A DNA stretch of 64,000 nt from NCBI GenBank assembly GCA_032622095.1, contig CP136069.1, forward strand, positions 121,264,126 through 121,328,125, written 5' to 3'. A program made the translations under genes and the position numbers. Within the stretch, counting starts at the first letter, position 1. Every line of letters starts with the position of its first letter. This DNA comes from Siphonodentalium dalli (lineage: Eukaryota > Mollusca > Scaphopoda > Gadilida > Siphonodentaliidae). The notes under the pieces were generated by a model, which saw only the letters and a list, made by a program, of their open reading frames with translations, made no database searches and had not been told where the DNA came from. Shown here piece after piece: positions 33,877 to 45,599 of the stretch.

Positions 33877-36519
33877 GTATGTATACTTAGCCATGTTCTA
33901 ATACATGTACATGCAGCTCTAAACTACACCACAACCTTACATAAATTATTCATACAAGTTATGAACATATAGGCATTTTAGTTGTACGATTATGACTATC
34001 TTTGTCATGGACATGGTGTATGCAAACGTAGAAATATCATTAGCTGCTAGTTTCGCGCTGCGTGTAATACATTCATATACATGTACTTAGCATAATATGA
34101 GGCCACGTGACAGGCAATGGAGCAAATAGTTGATGGTTCGTAATGCCTTGATGTGAATATTGTTCATTTAAAATAAATACAGAAATGCGTCCGAGAACAA
34201 TTTACATATACCGGTGTGGTGCAAAACAATTGAACGAAGGTGTGGCATCGTTGGTTTACAACTTAATTTTGCAGCCCAAAAAGACAAGTTAAAATAGCTA
34301 ATTTTACCTAAATAATGGTTATTGTGTAACCCAACTATTTGGTTTCTAACAACCGACTAAACAGTGATATAATCAGTTATATGATGACGCAACTTTAGTT
34401 ACAAGTAAATAATAAATTAGTTAGTTACAAGTAACTAATTAATTATGATTTAATTGCCTATTTTGCTTTATATACATGTAGTCATCGTTAAATTGCGTTA
34501 AAATGACTTTTAGTCTTCAGGGTTTTGGGTTAAGGGGAGACCTCGTTTTCCCACACCAAACCCTGACTCAAACAACTTTTTTCTGGGGGAAAGTTAATGT
34601 TTCCTCGTTTCATGACTATGATAACCAAAATGAAATCATAAGATTATCTCGTTTCATGAGTGCATCTATATACAACATCTTAAATACCCAATACAATCAT
34701 AAGTCATATGTAGCTGCTGGGTTGTGATATATCCAGGCCGTGACAACCTCCGCACCACCTCCCATCACCCTAATCCACCCCAAATAGGTTCTACATAATT
34801 CACCAAAAGTCGTGTTCAGAGCCTACTGGTTCACAAATTGGTTCATTATGGGGAACCAAGAAAAGAACCATTTGGTTATATGTTGGCTTCGACTGGTCTA
34901 GAGCCATACTGGTACTATGGCTACCAGGAACCAAATGGTTGTCTACTTTCTTTACAAATTCGGGACATGATAAAGAACCAATGAGAAACAGTTGGTTACA
35001 AATAATAATTGAATGTGTTAGATGCAGCTTCCAACGTCTCTCACTCTTATTCTCGATTTCAAATCTACGTAATGTTACATCCGATACACTCTTGTGTGGA
35101 TCCACAAAAAAATCACTAGATGACAACATTAAAATGTCCACAGAGGTCCAAACAAATATTCTTCGAGCCAAACGTTTAAATGATATCACCAAATAATTTG
35201 CCGCTGAGTCACTTTATCATGGAAATCAAACGACTGCAATAATACGAAACGACAATGGACTACCCATATAGTACACAGGTGTGGAACCACAGCAAGCACG
35301 ACTCATTTGCGATATGATGTCTGAGGCAAGGTCAGATTCCCAACCCGTGTATAATCTCACACAACAACAGATTATCCACGCTCGATCAAAATAATCCGCA
35401 AAGTGAACAAGATATATTATGTAATTCTCACTTCTCACTTACATACCTGACATCCACCGTAATCCCCCAAGTTACTCCCATATAATCCAAAATCATTACA
35501 TATGAAAATGATTGTATCGTCATCTGACAACCACCATAGTCTACTCACACACAACCTAAATAATTACATATGAAACTACATTATGTTGAAACACTAATCA
35601 AACCGGCCTACCGTGTGAGTATTTTTAGACATTAAATGAAAAACCTGAAGTCCTCGTTTATTTGAAACAACTTGAAGTGTCTGAAATCTTTCTAACAGGA
35701 TGGGCCTGGTCACATGTCAACCGGAAAGGATTCCAAGAAGATTAAAGCTTATTGTCCAAACCCTTCATATCATCAATATTAATATCGGTTTTGTAGTGTT
35801 TAAATAGTTAATAATATGGAATAAATACACCAAGGCCGAAGATTGGCGAGTAGTTTTAAATATTTAATCATCACAGCTTAATGTACACATGATCGGCTAC
35901 ATTGCTCCAAATGACATATGGTGGTATTATTTGGAGTTTATCGTTAGAGGCATCATAGACAGGGTTCACGCTGTCACATGCCAATGGCCAATATTTTTCT
36001 AAATGGTCAACAAAATTAATTTGGCTAAAAGTGTTTTTTACCCTAAAATCCGAAAGCTAATTCTATAAAACAAATTGATTTTGTAACGGGAACCAGATTG
36101 TAATCCATCGCTAACTTATTATGTGACGCAGCTTAATTGGTAACAAAATGCACTCTTGGTGGTGCATTATCAACCAAAGGTCACCAAATGCAATAAAACA
36201 TCAATGATGATTAACACTAATGAATCCTTTATCTATCATAATGCTGAATGGTAAATGGTGGGTAGTTGCATATTGTCAAGTAACGATGGTGGGATTAAAG
36301 AAGTCTGGACATGGTATTAGAAGGTATGGACATAATTATGTGGAATGTTATATTTAATTGAAGCAACAATTGTCATTAATTGTGAGACCAGAAATGAGGA
36401 TTTAATTTGGCGAACAAAATCAGAATTGGCTAAAAAACAATTTTGGCCCAACGTAAACACTGATCATAGAGCGGTGTCATATAAGTTCCTAGACGATGGG
36501 GATTCAATTTGGTTAGGAA
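33877..36519. other. Between lectin-like exon and the receptor-like gene
   Basis: Nothing firmly identified. At 34,800-35,000 short ggttc/gaacc pairs are clustered, resembling the motif-array elements elsewhere. A frame at about 34,990-35,100 contains I-I-E-C-V-R-C and could be a decayed PAN-like exon, but splice sites do not support it. If the 33,786 exon belongs to a live gene, its 3' exons should lie here. Confidence 0.3.
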
Positions 36520-39500
36520 ATGGTCAATCTTACATCTAAAAGAGCCGAATATATTGTCTTGATAATAATGACGTTTGTTTTATCGGCTAGTTGTCAGAAA
36601 GTTGTCACTTACTATAACTTTCGTAATAACGTGACCAGTGCAACTCTAGTATGTGGAATCCCAGTTATTGCATATGCACTTATGAACACTTCGAGATTGA
36701 TATATTTCGCATGGGATCCGATATCGCGTGATTAAAATATCATTTTAGGTATGAATGTCATACACGCTAAAGATGACCCCGTTGTGAGTTGCACGACTAT
36801 AGGGTGCATATCTGATTATATTGCCATCCGATGGTATAGATTACACAGCGCAATGATATGCAAGTGTACCATCACAAAGAGTGGTAGTTATATGACACAT
36901 TTCCTGTATTGTTTTAGGCATATGCTGAAATTAACCCTGCCATTTTCCCGGGGGGGTGAGTAACCCTGCCATTTTCCCGGGGGGTGAGGGTAGTCATTTT
37001 GCCCTTTGAATTTGGGCATCATTTCAACCAATGGGAACTCTTTACATGTGACAGAATTTTAACATATAGACGAACTGCGTTACGAATTTTCGAATGCTTA
37101 AATTAAATTAATCGACTCGTTTCATTTGGTGAGTCATGAAATGTGTGACTATAGGAGAACAAGTCATCGCGCACAGTTATTACTGGATCTGCTGTTGTCT
37201 TGAAGGTTTCAATCCCAAATAGCTGATATACTGATATATTGTCGTGATGTACGGATTCACCTGTTTAATAAAAAACTGAGTTTACAATTGACTGGACAAT
37301 TTCGCGCCTTACATGTTACCAAAAGTATGCCATTAAGATGTTTTACTTTTACATGTACATACATTTGAGTAGATTCGTTCTTTTATGTCTTAAAATGGAA
37401 TGCCAATTGATATGTTTTGGAATGGTCAAAATTAGTAATACACGTAACTGAATACTGATGGGTTGGCCTTTCGGCTATTACTAGTATCGTTTTTTTTATT
37501 ATTAACAGCCATATTTATACCGTAGTCAGTGAACACATAATGTGTGCGCAACCTTTTTCCGGATTAAATTCCACGATGCAGATAACAAGTTTGATCCTCT
37601 GCAAACTGCAAAGTTTCATAAGTATGGTCATCACTTTATGTATTTAGGATTTACGTTTCATCAAATCTGATCGTAATAGAAGAACTAATATTGCGAATAA
37701 TACTAGTTTCGAACTTTCTAAAACATATGAATCGTATTGCCTACCGTGAAATCATATTGTCACCATGGGAACTTGGCTAATTATATGGTAAATTAGAAAA
37801 TTAAGAGCAAAAAATTGGTGTTGACCCGTGAAAAATACAATTTGCCTGACCTTTATTAGTTACGGTCTTGATATTAATTAAACGGTGTTGAACCGTAAAC
37901 AAAATACCACGGTCTCACAGTTACTGGTTACAGTCTGTCATTTTCTTAAACGGTTTTGTACCGTGGAACATGCTACAACCTGACCGTATGTTGCGCGGTA
38001 TGACACCGTTAAAGCGACGGACATAAGACAGTGCGTCTCGTGTCACGCGGTCGATAAAGAAACGAAGACTTATTCATCAACTTCATATGAAACAGAACAT
38101 AGTTAGTTCCCTACTGGAATAAGAGATGATGATGTGTTCCTGCCGCGCCATGCACATATATTTATATTGCAATACTTGAAGTGCTGTTCTTCACTCTGAA
38201 CATAGTACTGCTAGGATTCGTCATCTCCGGGTTAAACCTGGTATACGGAAACATCTAGGATTAAACCGTCGTTTGACCGCTAAATCCGTGGTTTATATAA
38301 TTAAGCCCGATACATCATGTCTATGTGGACGCATTCGTCATCTATGGTTTAATCCTGGTCCAGCCAGATCAGTGGTTTAGCTTTAGAGTCTCTGTATCGT
38401 TGAGATAATTAATTGTACTTTTCTAATGCAAACCACCGCGTTCTGACGATTGCGAAAATCAGTAATTACGACAGCGAGCATATTTTGATTAGAAATTTAT
38501 AAGCGAGAAGCATTCACACCTGTAAAATATATGGGAATAGTTTTTGTCAATTTCGATATCTGTTTTGCGTTTTATAAGCTTAAATCGGCAACTAAACCAT
38601 ATGGTCCAGCTAAACCAGGTTTACGGAGGCTAGAACCGAGATGACGAATCCCCCGTCTTTTATGGACTGCGGTTTAAAAGGGTAGAGCTGTAAATAATCG
38701 TTAGTATGGGCGTGTATAAAACCAATCAAAGCGGGGGAATATAAACGAAGGAGATACACAATATGATGAGTTAAGACGGTCTCAATTTGTGTGTCAATCC
38801 CTCTCAAATTGAACCAGACACCACTCGCAAGATTGCGAAATTCTATTTGCATACAAACTTTGGTTGAACTGGTTCTTGAAATCGTTCCAACTTTATAAAA
38901 TTTCTATGCCGACATGCCTCCAAATTTGGGAAAAATGTGTCCGAAAACGAGAAACTTCCCAGTATACATGTAATTACTGTTTGGAAATTGCAACCCAAAT
39001 CTGTTGTGAAATTTCGAATTCTGAAATCATACTCGTCTCTCTATATATATTATATACACGTAATTGTAACCTCACCACTACACCAACATTTGTCATGTTT
39101 GGGTAAAACATCTTGCAGAAATTATGGCACAAACAAAGTGATGAACAGCACGTGAAGCCAAGAATGAGATCAGATTAGTTGGTCCATGAGCTATAATTGT
39201 TTCTCAATGAGTAATAGTTCGCGATAATAATCCACCAGGGTGACTGGGACCAGGTAATTTTACTCTGGTAAAATCAATCTAGTAGATGGTCACAATATTA
39301 TACGCACATGTAGACTAACCCATGTATTTTTACTCTAGTAAAGTGACCCCTCTTATGTATCTCATCAAATTGGGATTCTATTAGAGTAAATATATCAGAG
39401 TAATTCTACCAGGGTAATTTTCCTCGACATTAGGGTAAAGTTACCACTGTAGTACCGAGGTGTGTTTTCAGAATTTTAATATTTGGGATAACAGATTAGA

Positions 39501-42500
39501 GGCTATAACAATTACATCACACATGTGATTACATAAGGTGTTAATCTCTTCTGAATTTAGCCTACTCATTTATAAGAATATTCTTGTCCCATATCATTCT
39601 GTTAACTTTTGAGTATGAAGCCGGGTAAAATTGTTTCCACTGATTGACGAACAAAATATGATTTCATTCCCACAAAAGAGTCAGAAAACACCCCAGCTGA
39701 GAAATGTGCTGTTGTGAAATAGAGTTATCGCTCTTATCCGTTTAAAATTACCCTGGCAAAGCAAGGTAAAACATTATTTTCATGGATCTGCTCTGGTAAA
39801 CTATGATAAAATTCGGTTACACAATGATATACTCTGGTCAAAGACACACAACGTACATGTAAAAAGGATATGCCCTTGTGCATTCCAAGTAATGACATGA
39901 TGTGCCCATGTACCAACTTACATTATACTGTAGTATATGCTGTATTACCATTACATACAACACGTTAACCGACATGGGACCCTGTGTGTCAGCAATTTTG
40001 ATATTGGTTGCACTCCACTTTGCAAAGTTATTTCCGTTTTGGACTAAAATATACAAAATCCCAACCCACCTAAATGATTGTCCCTGGTTGAAATAGGTTT
40101 TGTATGATCGGTCGTGTAAGTCTTAACTGCTACCAGGACAACTAAGATTCATAGTATTATTCCCCTTGCATTATTTGTATATTATTGCATGGCATTACCT
40201 CACCTCATTGGACATCAAAGGATATGTGACATTAGCTGCTACTATCGAATGCAGAACTAAGTTATTCACAAAATCAATCTCTGACTGGAATCTTACCACA
40301 GAAAAAACAGCATGGTTATACAGTGCCACGTTTTGAATTAACTGACTACGGTACTTTTGAAGTAAAGCGTTTTTCAAAGAGCGTTTTTTCCCAGAAGAAA
40401 TCTATACTGACTAACTAACGGATGTATTCAGGAATGAAAAAAATAATACAAATATTTCAAGAGCGTTTTTTAAAGAGCGCTTATCCAAAAGAGGTGATTT
40501 ACTATAGTATGTTCTGATTTACATGTGTTTTACCCATGTTTGTCCTGTTTCACTGTTTTATGAGAATAAAGTAGGCTACACCACGCCTATACTTGCATGG
40601 AATTTACAATGGATTTTTTTACATGGGTGTACATGGATTTTACTATAGTTTATCATTTTAACAGGACTATACCATAATTTGCTTGGAATTTACTAGGGCA
40701 TGTCCTTTTTACAAGGCTTTTACGTGGCTTTTATCAGAGAGTTTTTATTGTGAATCTTAATCTACCACATTTTACCAGAGTAGACCCTGTTAAACCATAA
40801 TTTACCAGGATTTTACCAGAGGTGTTTTTTGTAAGGTTTAGATCACGAATCCTCCCATAATACCCGCCTTCCTTTGTATGCGTGTACTTGACCATAAACT
40901 ACGGACATAATTATGCCAGTCATTTAATTGACCAAAATAGTATATTGACACGTAGACACAACCGACACAACGAGAAAAACGTTTGAATGGCGAATTACAA
41001 TTATTTCGTTATTTTAGGGAACCCCGATACCGGACATTGTATACAGACAAGCCCACGTATGGAAACGGTCAACATGGAGTGTTGCACTACCACGTCCGCG
41101 GGGAAGGTTGTGTCATTTCTGTGCAGTCCAGGTAAGCGACTCTTGTACAAGCGAGGTGCGCATTTATTATGGACGTCGTTTAGTGAAATAGATCTGCTAA
41201 ATAAACAGTTCTTGAATTTGATACCTCCAAAATATAGAATCGTTCTGCACATCATGCACCAACAATGGGAACATGATATGATATAAATACTTGTAGTTGA
41301 TATACAATGGAATGGAATATGATCTAGAAACATTGTGATCGTCTTTACCTAGCAGGGAGAATTGGTTCTATCTTGCATGAGGGATATACATGTATATGCA
41401 GTAGTTTTTACTTACTTACATATACTCTCTGACTATATATGTAGCGTGTACTTCCTGTCTGGACAATGGTAAGCTCAAATATTCAATAAAATGTTCTGCA
41501 TACATGTATTTTCAGACACGACTGGACATTATGCAACTGTTCATAACGAAATGGCATGTGTTTTGTGTGGCGTGAATTGCACAGGTATGTCATAAATAAA
41601 CGAAAAACTCTCAAAAACGAAAACTCTATTTTCAGACAGCCGCCATGAACGTATGCGTACGTACCATATGCGTATGCCACCCAACGGGAGTAATTATCAC
41701 ATTTTATGTGCGAAACAGTGCGTTTACATCGAAATGGATCTAACAGTTCCGCAGTTTACAAATGTGCTTGCACGCATATATCTATTAACTTGAACATCAA
41801 GTCAGGACTATATTATCTTGGGGTTTTAGGCAACAAGTTGAACGACGCATATTCCGAAATGAGGTTATCCATGTTGAAATACAGTCGCCGTTATATGCAT
41901 ACCTCAAATGCCACCCTGTCGCCTATCGGAAAATAATATCACGACCCCTTCATAATTGACAAGTATCAGGTCAGAAGAGAAATGTTGCGTTGATCCAGGT
42001 TAATGATTTATTTCATCTGATCATCGGAAGTATGCCACCTGGCACGTAAAGTCATTATCGGTCAGTGGGTCCAATAAAATAAACATAAATCTCTCCAGCT
42101 ACAACAAGCACAACAACAGGGGTCACGCAGGTTACGACGACAACAATGCCGATGGCAACGACAACAACGAAGACGACAACGACGACGACGTCAACGACGA
42201 CGACAAGGACAACCACAACCATGACGACGACAAAGACGACAAAGACAACGTCAACAACAGCGACGACAACAATAATGCTGACAAGAACAACACGGGCGAC
42301 GACAACCACCACAACACTAACTCCGACAACGACAAGATCAAAAACAGCGACGACATCAACACTGACGACGAGACCGACAACGACGAGAACACTGATGGAA
42401 AAGTGTCGATGTCTCTCTGGATCTGCTGTAGGCATGCCGATATTTGAGGTCGACCAACCAGCGTTGAACCTTAAAACAAACCACACATCTAGATACAAGC

Positions 42501-42655
42501 GATCAAAACTCAGCGCACAAGACACGAGGGTTTCAAGCACAACCATCGGCGCAGCCGCTGGATCCATCATAGTGTGTATCATAGCATGTTTGGTTATTCC
42601 AGATAGTATTCGCTTGTACAAGGACATAACCACTGGAGTGAGATGTGAGAAATAA
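36520..42655 (+). CDS. Putative single-pass surface protein, five exons (gene model)
   Basis: Exons: 36,520-36,622, 36,749-36,883, 41,018-41,131, 41,516-41,584 and 42,099-42,655. All four introns are GT-AG and phase 1, and the total of 978 nt gives exactly 325 codons plus stop. Residues 1-25 look like a signal peptide (K-R, then hydrophobic YIVLIIMTFVLSAS). Residues 26-140 form an ectodomain with 11 cysteines (49, 54, 72, 74, 87, 101, 102, 115, 132, 135, 139), spacing faintly like PAN/Apple modules. About 141-240 is a Thr-rich, mucin-like stalk. A sequon N268-H-T precedes a dibasic furin-like site R272-Y-K-R275. About 290-311 is a membrane segment, followed by a 14-residue tail. The start has a good context (gaaATGg). 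Function unknown; a lectin or immune-type receptor is possible but not shown. Additional exons within intron 2 cannot be excluded. Confidence 0.55.
36932..36988. repeat. 28-29-bp tandem duplication with G run
   Basis: taaccctgccattttcccgg followed by a G run and tgag occurs twice in tandem in the first part of intron 2 of the surface-protein model. Confidence 0.8.
37133..38033 (-). mobile_element. Element A, copy 2 (uninterrupted, inverted)
   Basis: About 0.9 kb, matching the three segments of copy 1 (15,460-15,742, 22,855-23,422, 30,630-30,745) in reverse complement. It ends CAGTG at 38,029-38,033, complement of CACTG. It contains the single uninterrupted string aattatatggtaaatt where copy 1 has the LINE, and gatatattgtcg where copy 1 has the MITE. 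It lies in intron 2 of the surface-protein model. Iterated ACGGT/ACCGT pairs fill the CACTG-proximal part. No protein; CACTG-type ends would fit hAT-like elements, but no target duplication was resolved. Confidence 0.75.
38214..38651. mobile_element. Inverted-repeat element with iterated TTAAACC motif
   Basis: The left end ggattcgtcatctc recurs inverted as gagatgacgaatcc at 38,638-38,651. Inside are many copies of taaacc/ggttta (ggttaaacctgg, ggattaaaccg, ggtttaatcctgg, ctaaaccaggttta). About 438 bp, non-coding, within intron 2 of the surface-protein model. No clear target duplication. Confidence 0.65.
39235..40830. mobile_element. Motif-array region, iterated TTTACCAGRGTA
   Basis: Both ends are dense in a near-palindromic motif: left ggtaattttactctggtaaa, right ttaccagagta...tttaccaggattttaccaga. 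Diverged copies occur throughout (ctattagagtaaatatatca, tttactagggca, gctctggtaaac). The layout resembles a long non-autonomous transposon with subterminal repeats, but exact ends are uncertain. It also holds two agagcgtttttt pairs at 40,367-40,480. Intron 2 of the surface-protein model. Confidence 0.45.
42124..42395 (+). repeat. (ACR)n trinucleotide repeat encoding the Thr stalk
   Basis: Triplets acg/aca/acc in the last exon of the surface-protein model give the Thr-rich stalk. The complementary strand has a long Val-rich frame (42,633-42,055), a shadow. Repeat length here would be expected to vary among individuals. Confidence 0.75.
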
Positions 42656-42656
42656 A
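42651..42656 (+). promoter_or_regulatory. AATAAA overlapping the stop codon
   Basis: The last codons GAG AAA TAA are followed by A, creating AATAAA over the stop. It could serve as a polyadenylation signal only if cleavage occurs about 10-30 nt further on; other A/T-rich candidates follow. Confidence 0.3.
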
Positions 42657-43049
42657 TTGTTTTATGGACTATTTCTTCCGTACCATGTCTACGGATATAT
42701 ATCGTTTCACATTCTGAAATTAGATAGCTAAGAACATCTACCCATTGAATATTATAACTTCGTTTACTGTACTTTTATGGCTTGAAAAATATTTAAAATT
42801 TCACTGTTTTCCGGTGCCAAGAACTGCGGTAAACTCATTTTTCTCTCAAAAAGTTCAGATCATATATCCATTATATCATATCTGAATATCATGAGAGGAG
42901 ACTTAATTTTTCTTGATTAATGAGACTTAATGATTATTTTCAATTAGAAAGGCAACTATACATAAATAATTTTCTATATTTGAGAATGTTCATGGCTTGA
43001 CACAGTGGGCTGAGATGAGTTCTGGGTCATTGGTTCATAACCAAGTTAA

Positions 43050-43543
43050 AGGCACGTGAGGCCTTAATTGTCGAAAATATTCATATTTGTTCCAATCACC
43101 GTAAACAGAAAAACATTAAAACGCATACAGTTTCGTTCATATATACCATGACCAGCGCGTAAACAACATGTTATCATAAAGATTTACTATATTTTACCTA
43201 AGCAAGAGCCTGATTGTGTTACAGAAGACAGCACAATGCTGCTGGCTAATCACACACAAATGGCATAAACGCTCTTTATTCGTTCCATATCAGGAATTCA
43301 CCAACAAAGAACGCTCTTTATGTTTACCATCATAATATAAACAAACACCAGCAAAGTTACTTTTTATGCTTTTGTTTACATAACAATGGTCAAAGATATG
43401 ACAATAACATACTGTTTATGCGATATTTCTTATTTGTATACGGACAAAGTCTGTCTACATTTTGTTATTCTTTCTGTTTGTGGCGGTTTTTGACGGGTGG
43501 AAATATTTTCACAGGATACCCACCGCCAAGGCCAACCGTACCT
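43050..43543 (+). mobile_element. TTAA-target MITE, copy 2
   Basis: 494 bp flanked by TTAA (43,046-43,049 and 43,544-43,547). Termini AGGCACGTGAGGCC and, inverted, AGGTACGGTTGGCC. It shares the internal string aaacgctctttat and the aagcaagagcctgattgtgt block with the other copies. Non-coding. Confidence 0.88.
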
Positions 43544-43547
43544 TTAA

Positions 43548-44230
43548 AGCTGACCACCTTATCTCTTAACATTATATGACCTAATTTCATTTGATTGCGC
43601 CCTGCTTGAGTGGACCACACTGCATATCAACATTTGTTTTAATTGGGCTGGAATATTAGTGACTACTTCATTCTGCATTATAATATATGGGGGTATGATG
43701 CTATATTATAGAATTAAAATATAATTCATCTCATAGAGCCAAGGCAATAAACTATTTGGTGACTAGGGTGTTGTGTGAATTTATGAGTTATTATAGCAGT
43801 TCTTGGTACCGAAATTGACAACAAAGAAATTAATATTCTCAACCTCTCGAATGTACTAAAATCCATTGTTTTTGTCGCCTTAATTACATATACAATGAAG
43901 ATGATATGTGAAATTCAAGATTTTTCACCAAATAGATCCAGATAAATTTTTTGAAACTATCTTGCCATTTTGGATGGATTTATGCAAAACGTGTGTCTTC
44001 CCCTTAATTCTAATAAAGAACTCTGGGCGACATAGAGTTGAATTGGTTAATGTGTAAGGCCACCATTTAAGGTGCAACATACACCAACATATATATATAT
44101 ATACACTATGAACATGAGATATTTCAATAAGCATTTTAGCATCATATTACATATACATAGTAAGTAATATATTCATTATGAAAATCACGAATTTCTCTGT
44201 CGATCGACTCACACAAATAGTGATATATAT

Positions 44231-44234
<4 letters not shown>
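43548..44234. other. Intergenic, nothing recognised
   Basis: AT-rich, with no coding sequence seen. A short TA run lies at about 44,089. Confidence 0.4.

Positions 44235-44272
<38 letters not shown>
44235..44272. repeat. (AT)n microsatellite
   Basis: About 38 bp of AT dinucleotides directly left of the large palindrome. A shorter TA run (44,760-44,779) lies on its right side, so the palindrome may have inserted into an AT array. Confidence 0.9.
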
Positions 44273-44276
<4 letters not shown>

Positions 44277-44757
44277 TGCTATTTACGGGGCATTTCGAAG
44301 ATTCCCGTTATTTCGTAAAGTGATATAATTACGAAATAACGCGGAAATGAGTAAAATGAAAGTAGCAGTCATGCGTAGTGTTATTTCCGCCAAGTGCGGA
44401 CGAAAAATTCTTGAAAAATAATGAAAAATGTAAATTTCGTCGCTATAAGGGTAATTTCTTTTGTTGGAAATTGTGGGGCATTCTTTAGAAAATTGTGGGG
44501 CATTATTTTGTCTTTTTGATGACGTAATGCCCCACAATTTTCTAAAGAATGCCCCACAATTTCCAACAAAAGAAATTTCCCTTATAGCGACGAAATTAAC
44601 ATTTTTCATTATTTTTCAAGAATTTTTCGTCCGCACTTGGCGGAAATAACACTACGCATGACTGCTACTTTCATTTTACTGATTTCCGCGTTATTTCGTA
44701 ATTATATCACTTTACGAAATAACGGGAATCTTCGAAATGCCCCGTAAATAGCATGAT
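44273..44757. mobile_element. 485-bp near-perfect palindrome (fold-back element)
   Basis: Two 233-bp arms (44,273-44,505 and 44,525-44,757) around a 19-nt spacer. By direct comparison I count three mismatches and no gaps. The outer end reads atcatgctatttacggggca. Each arm carries a doubled ttgtggggcatt block. Mirror-image open frames on the two strands (MLEIVGHSLENCGAL...) are products of the symmetry, not genes. A young fold-back/MITE element is most likely; a transcript through it would form a long hairpin. Confidence 0.9.
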
Positions 44758-44779
44758 TTCTATATATATATATATATAA

Positions 44780-45599
44780 TAACTGAAATAGATTACATAT
44801 AGTTGTAAATGCTGTCAATGCCAGATCACCATATAGTTTTAAGTTATTATCTCAATTTTCTGAAGGCTAAATTCAGAAATATACTCAACCTTTTCGGGAG
44901 CGATATATATAGCTGTAGATATCAAGCCATGAACTTTTTACGGATATCTCTAAATTCATGTATCACATATCAGTAGACGATCAGTGATGACACTCGTCCC
45001 CTATCACGTTACCGCACTCTTCACGTGTATTACAAGGTATACTGTTTCACCACCGCCCTTTTCAATGGGGAGTCGGTCGTTGGCTGTTCTAAATTTCACC
45101 ATCTAAGGGATAAGATGAGCTGGCAAGTTAAGCAAACAGATACCGGCTAATACCAGGGCTGGTTTTAATATTTCTGTAAAAAGTGCTCTAGATGAATCAG
45201 ATGATTCTAAATCGATATAAAGTGTAGCCCAATGATGCTCTATAAGAAAAGTCTTAATATGGCGAAAGTCCTATTTAGATAAAGCGGACTGTGATTCCCA
45301 GGTAGAGCATAGCTCAAGTTCATTCAGGGTGTTTGTCGGGTATGTCCTGCATGTAAGAATACATATATCATATATCTTTCTCCATAATTTATATATTATC
45401 GACACGGATATGTATACATATGTATTTGTTTTCTAATGAGATATACATATCCGTGTCGATAATATAATATATATCGAGAAACATGAAGGATATACCGTTT
45501 GTCACAAAGTTAAGCCATGTTGACTTGCGTGTTAGCTTGTGATCGTTGCCGTGTAATTACTTTACAATAAAATATATATGCTCAGCCAATGATGAACCA
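44780..45599. other. Intergenic with one perfect hairpin
   Basis: No coding sequence seen. Contains the 25-bp-arm hairpin at 45,392-45,466. Confidence 0.4.
45392..45466. repeat. Perfect inverted repeat, 25-bp arms, 25-nt loop
   Basis: tatattatcgacacggatat plus gtata at 45,392-45,416 is exactly inverted at 45,442-45,466. The size resembles a microRNA precursor stem, but it may equally be a MITE remnant. Confidence 0.8.

Noticed and set aside
33400-34460. TIR element suggested by taattaatttaacta and agttacaagtaactaatta
   Set aside because: Short AT-rich similarity only; no terminal repeat or duplication could be defined.
41636-41800. Additional exon between 41,584 and 42,099 in the surface-protein model
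   Set aside because: Possible acceptor, but it needs a weak donor. Joining 41,584 directly to 42,099 already preserves phase and gives a natural C-T-A-T-T junction.
42055-42633. 192-codon Val-rich minus-strand frame
   Set aside because: Shadow of the ACR triplet repeat that encodes the Thr stalk on the plus strand.
44381-44649. Two near-identical 62-codon proteins on opposite strands
   Set aside because: Produced by the palindrome's symmetry.
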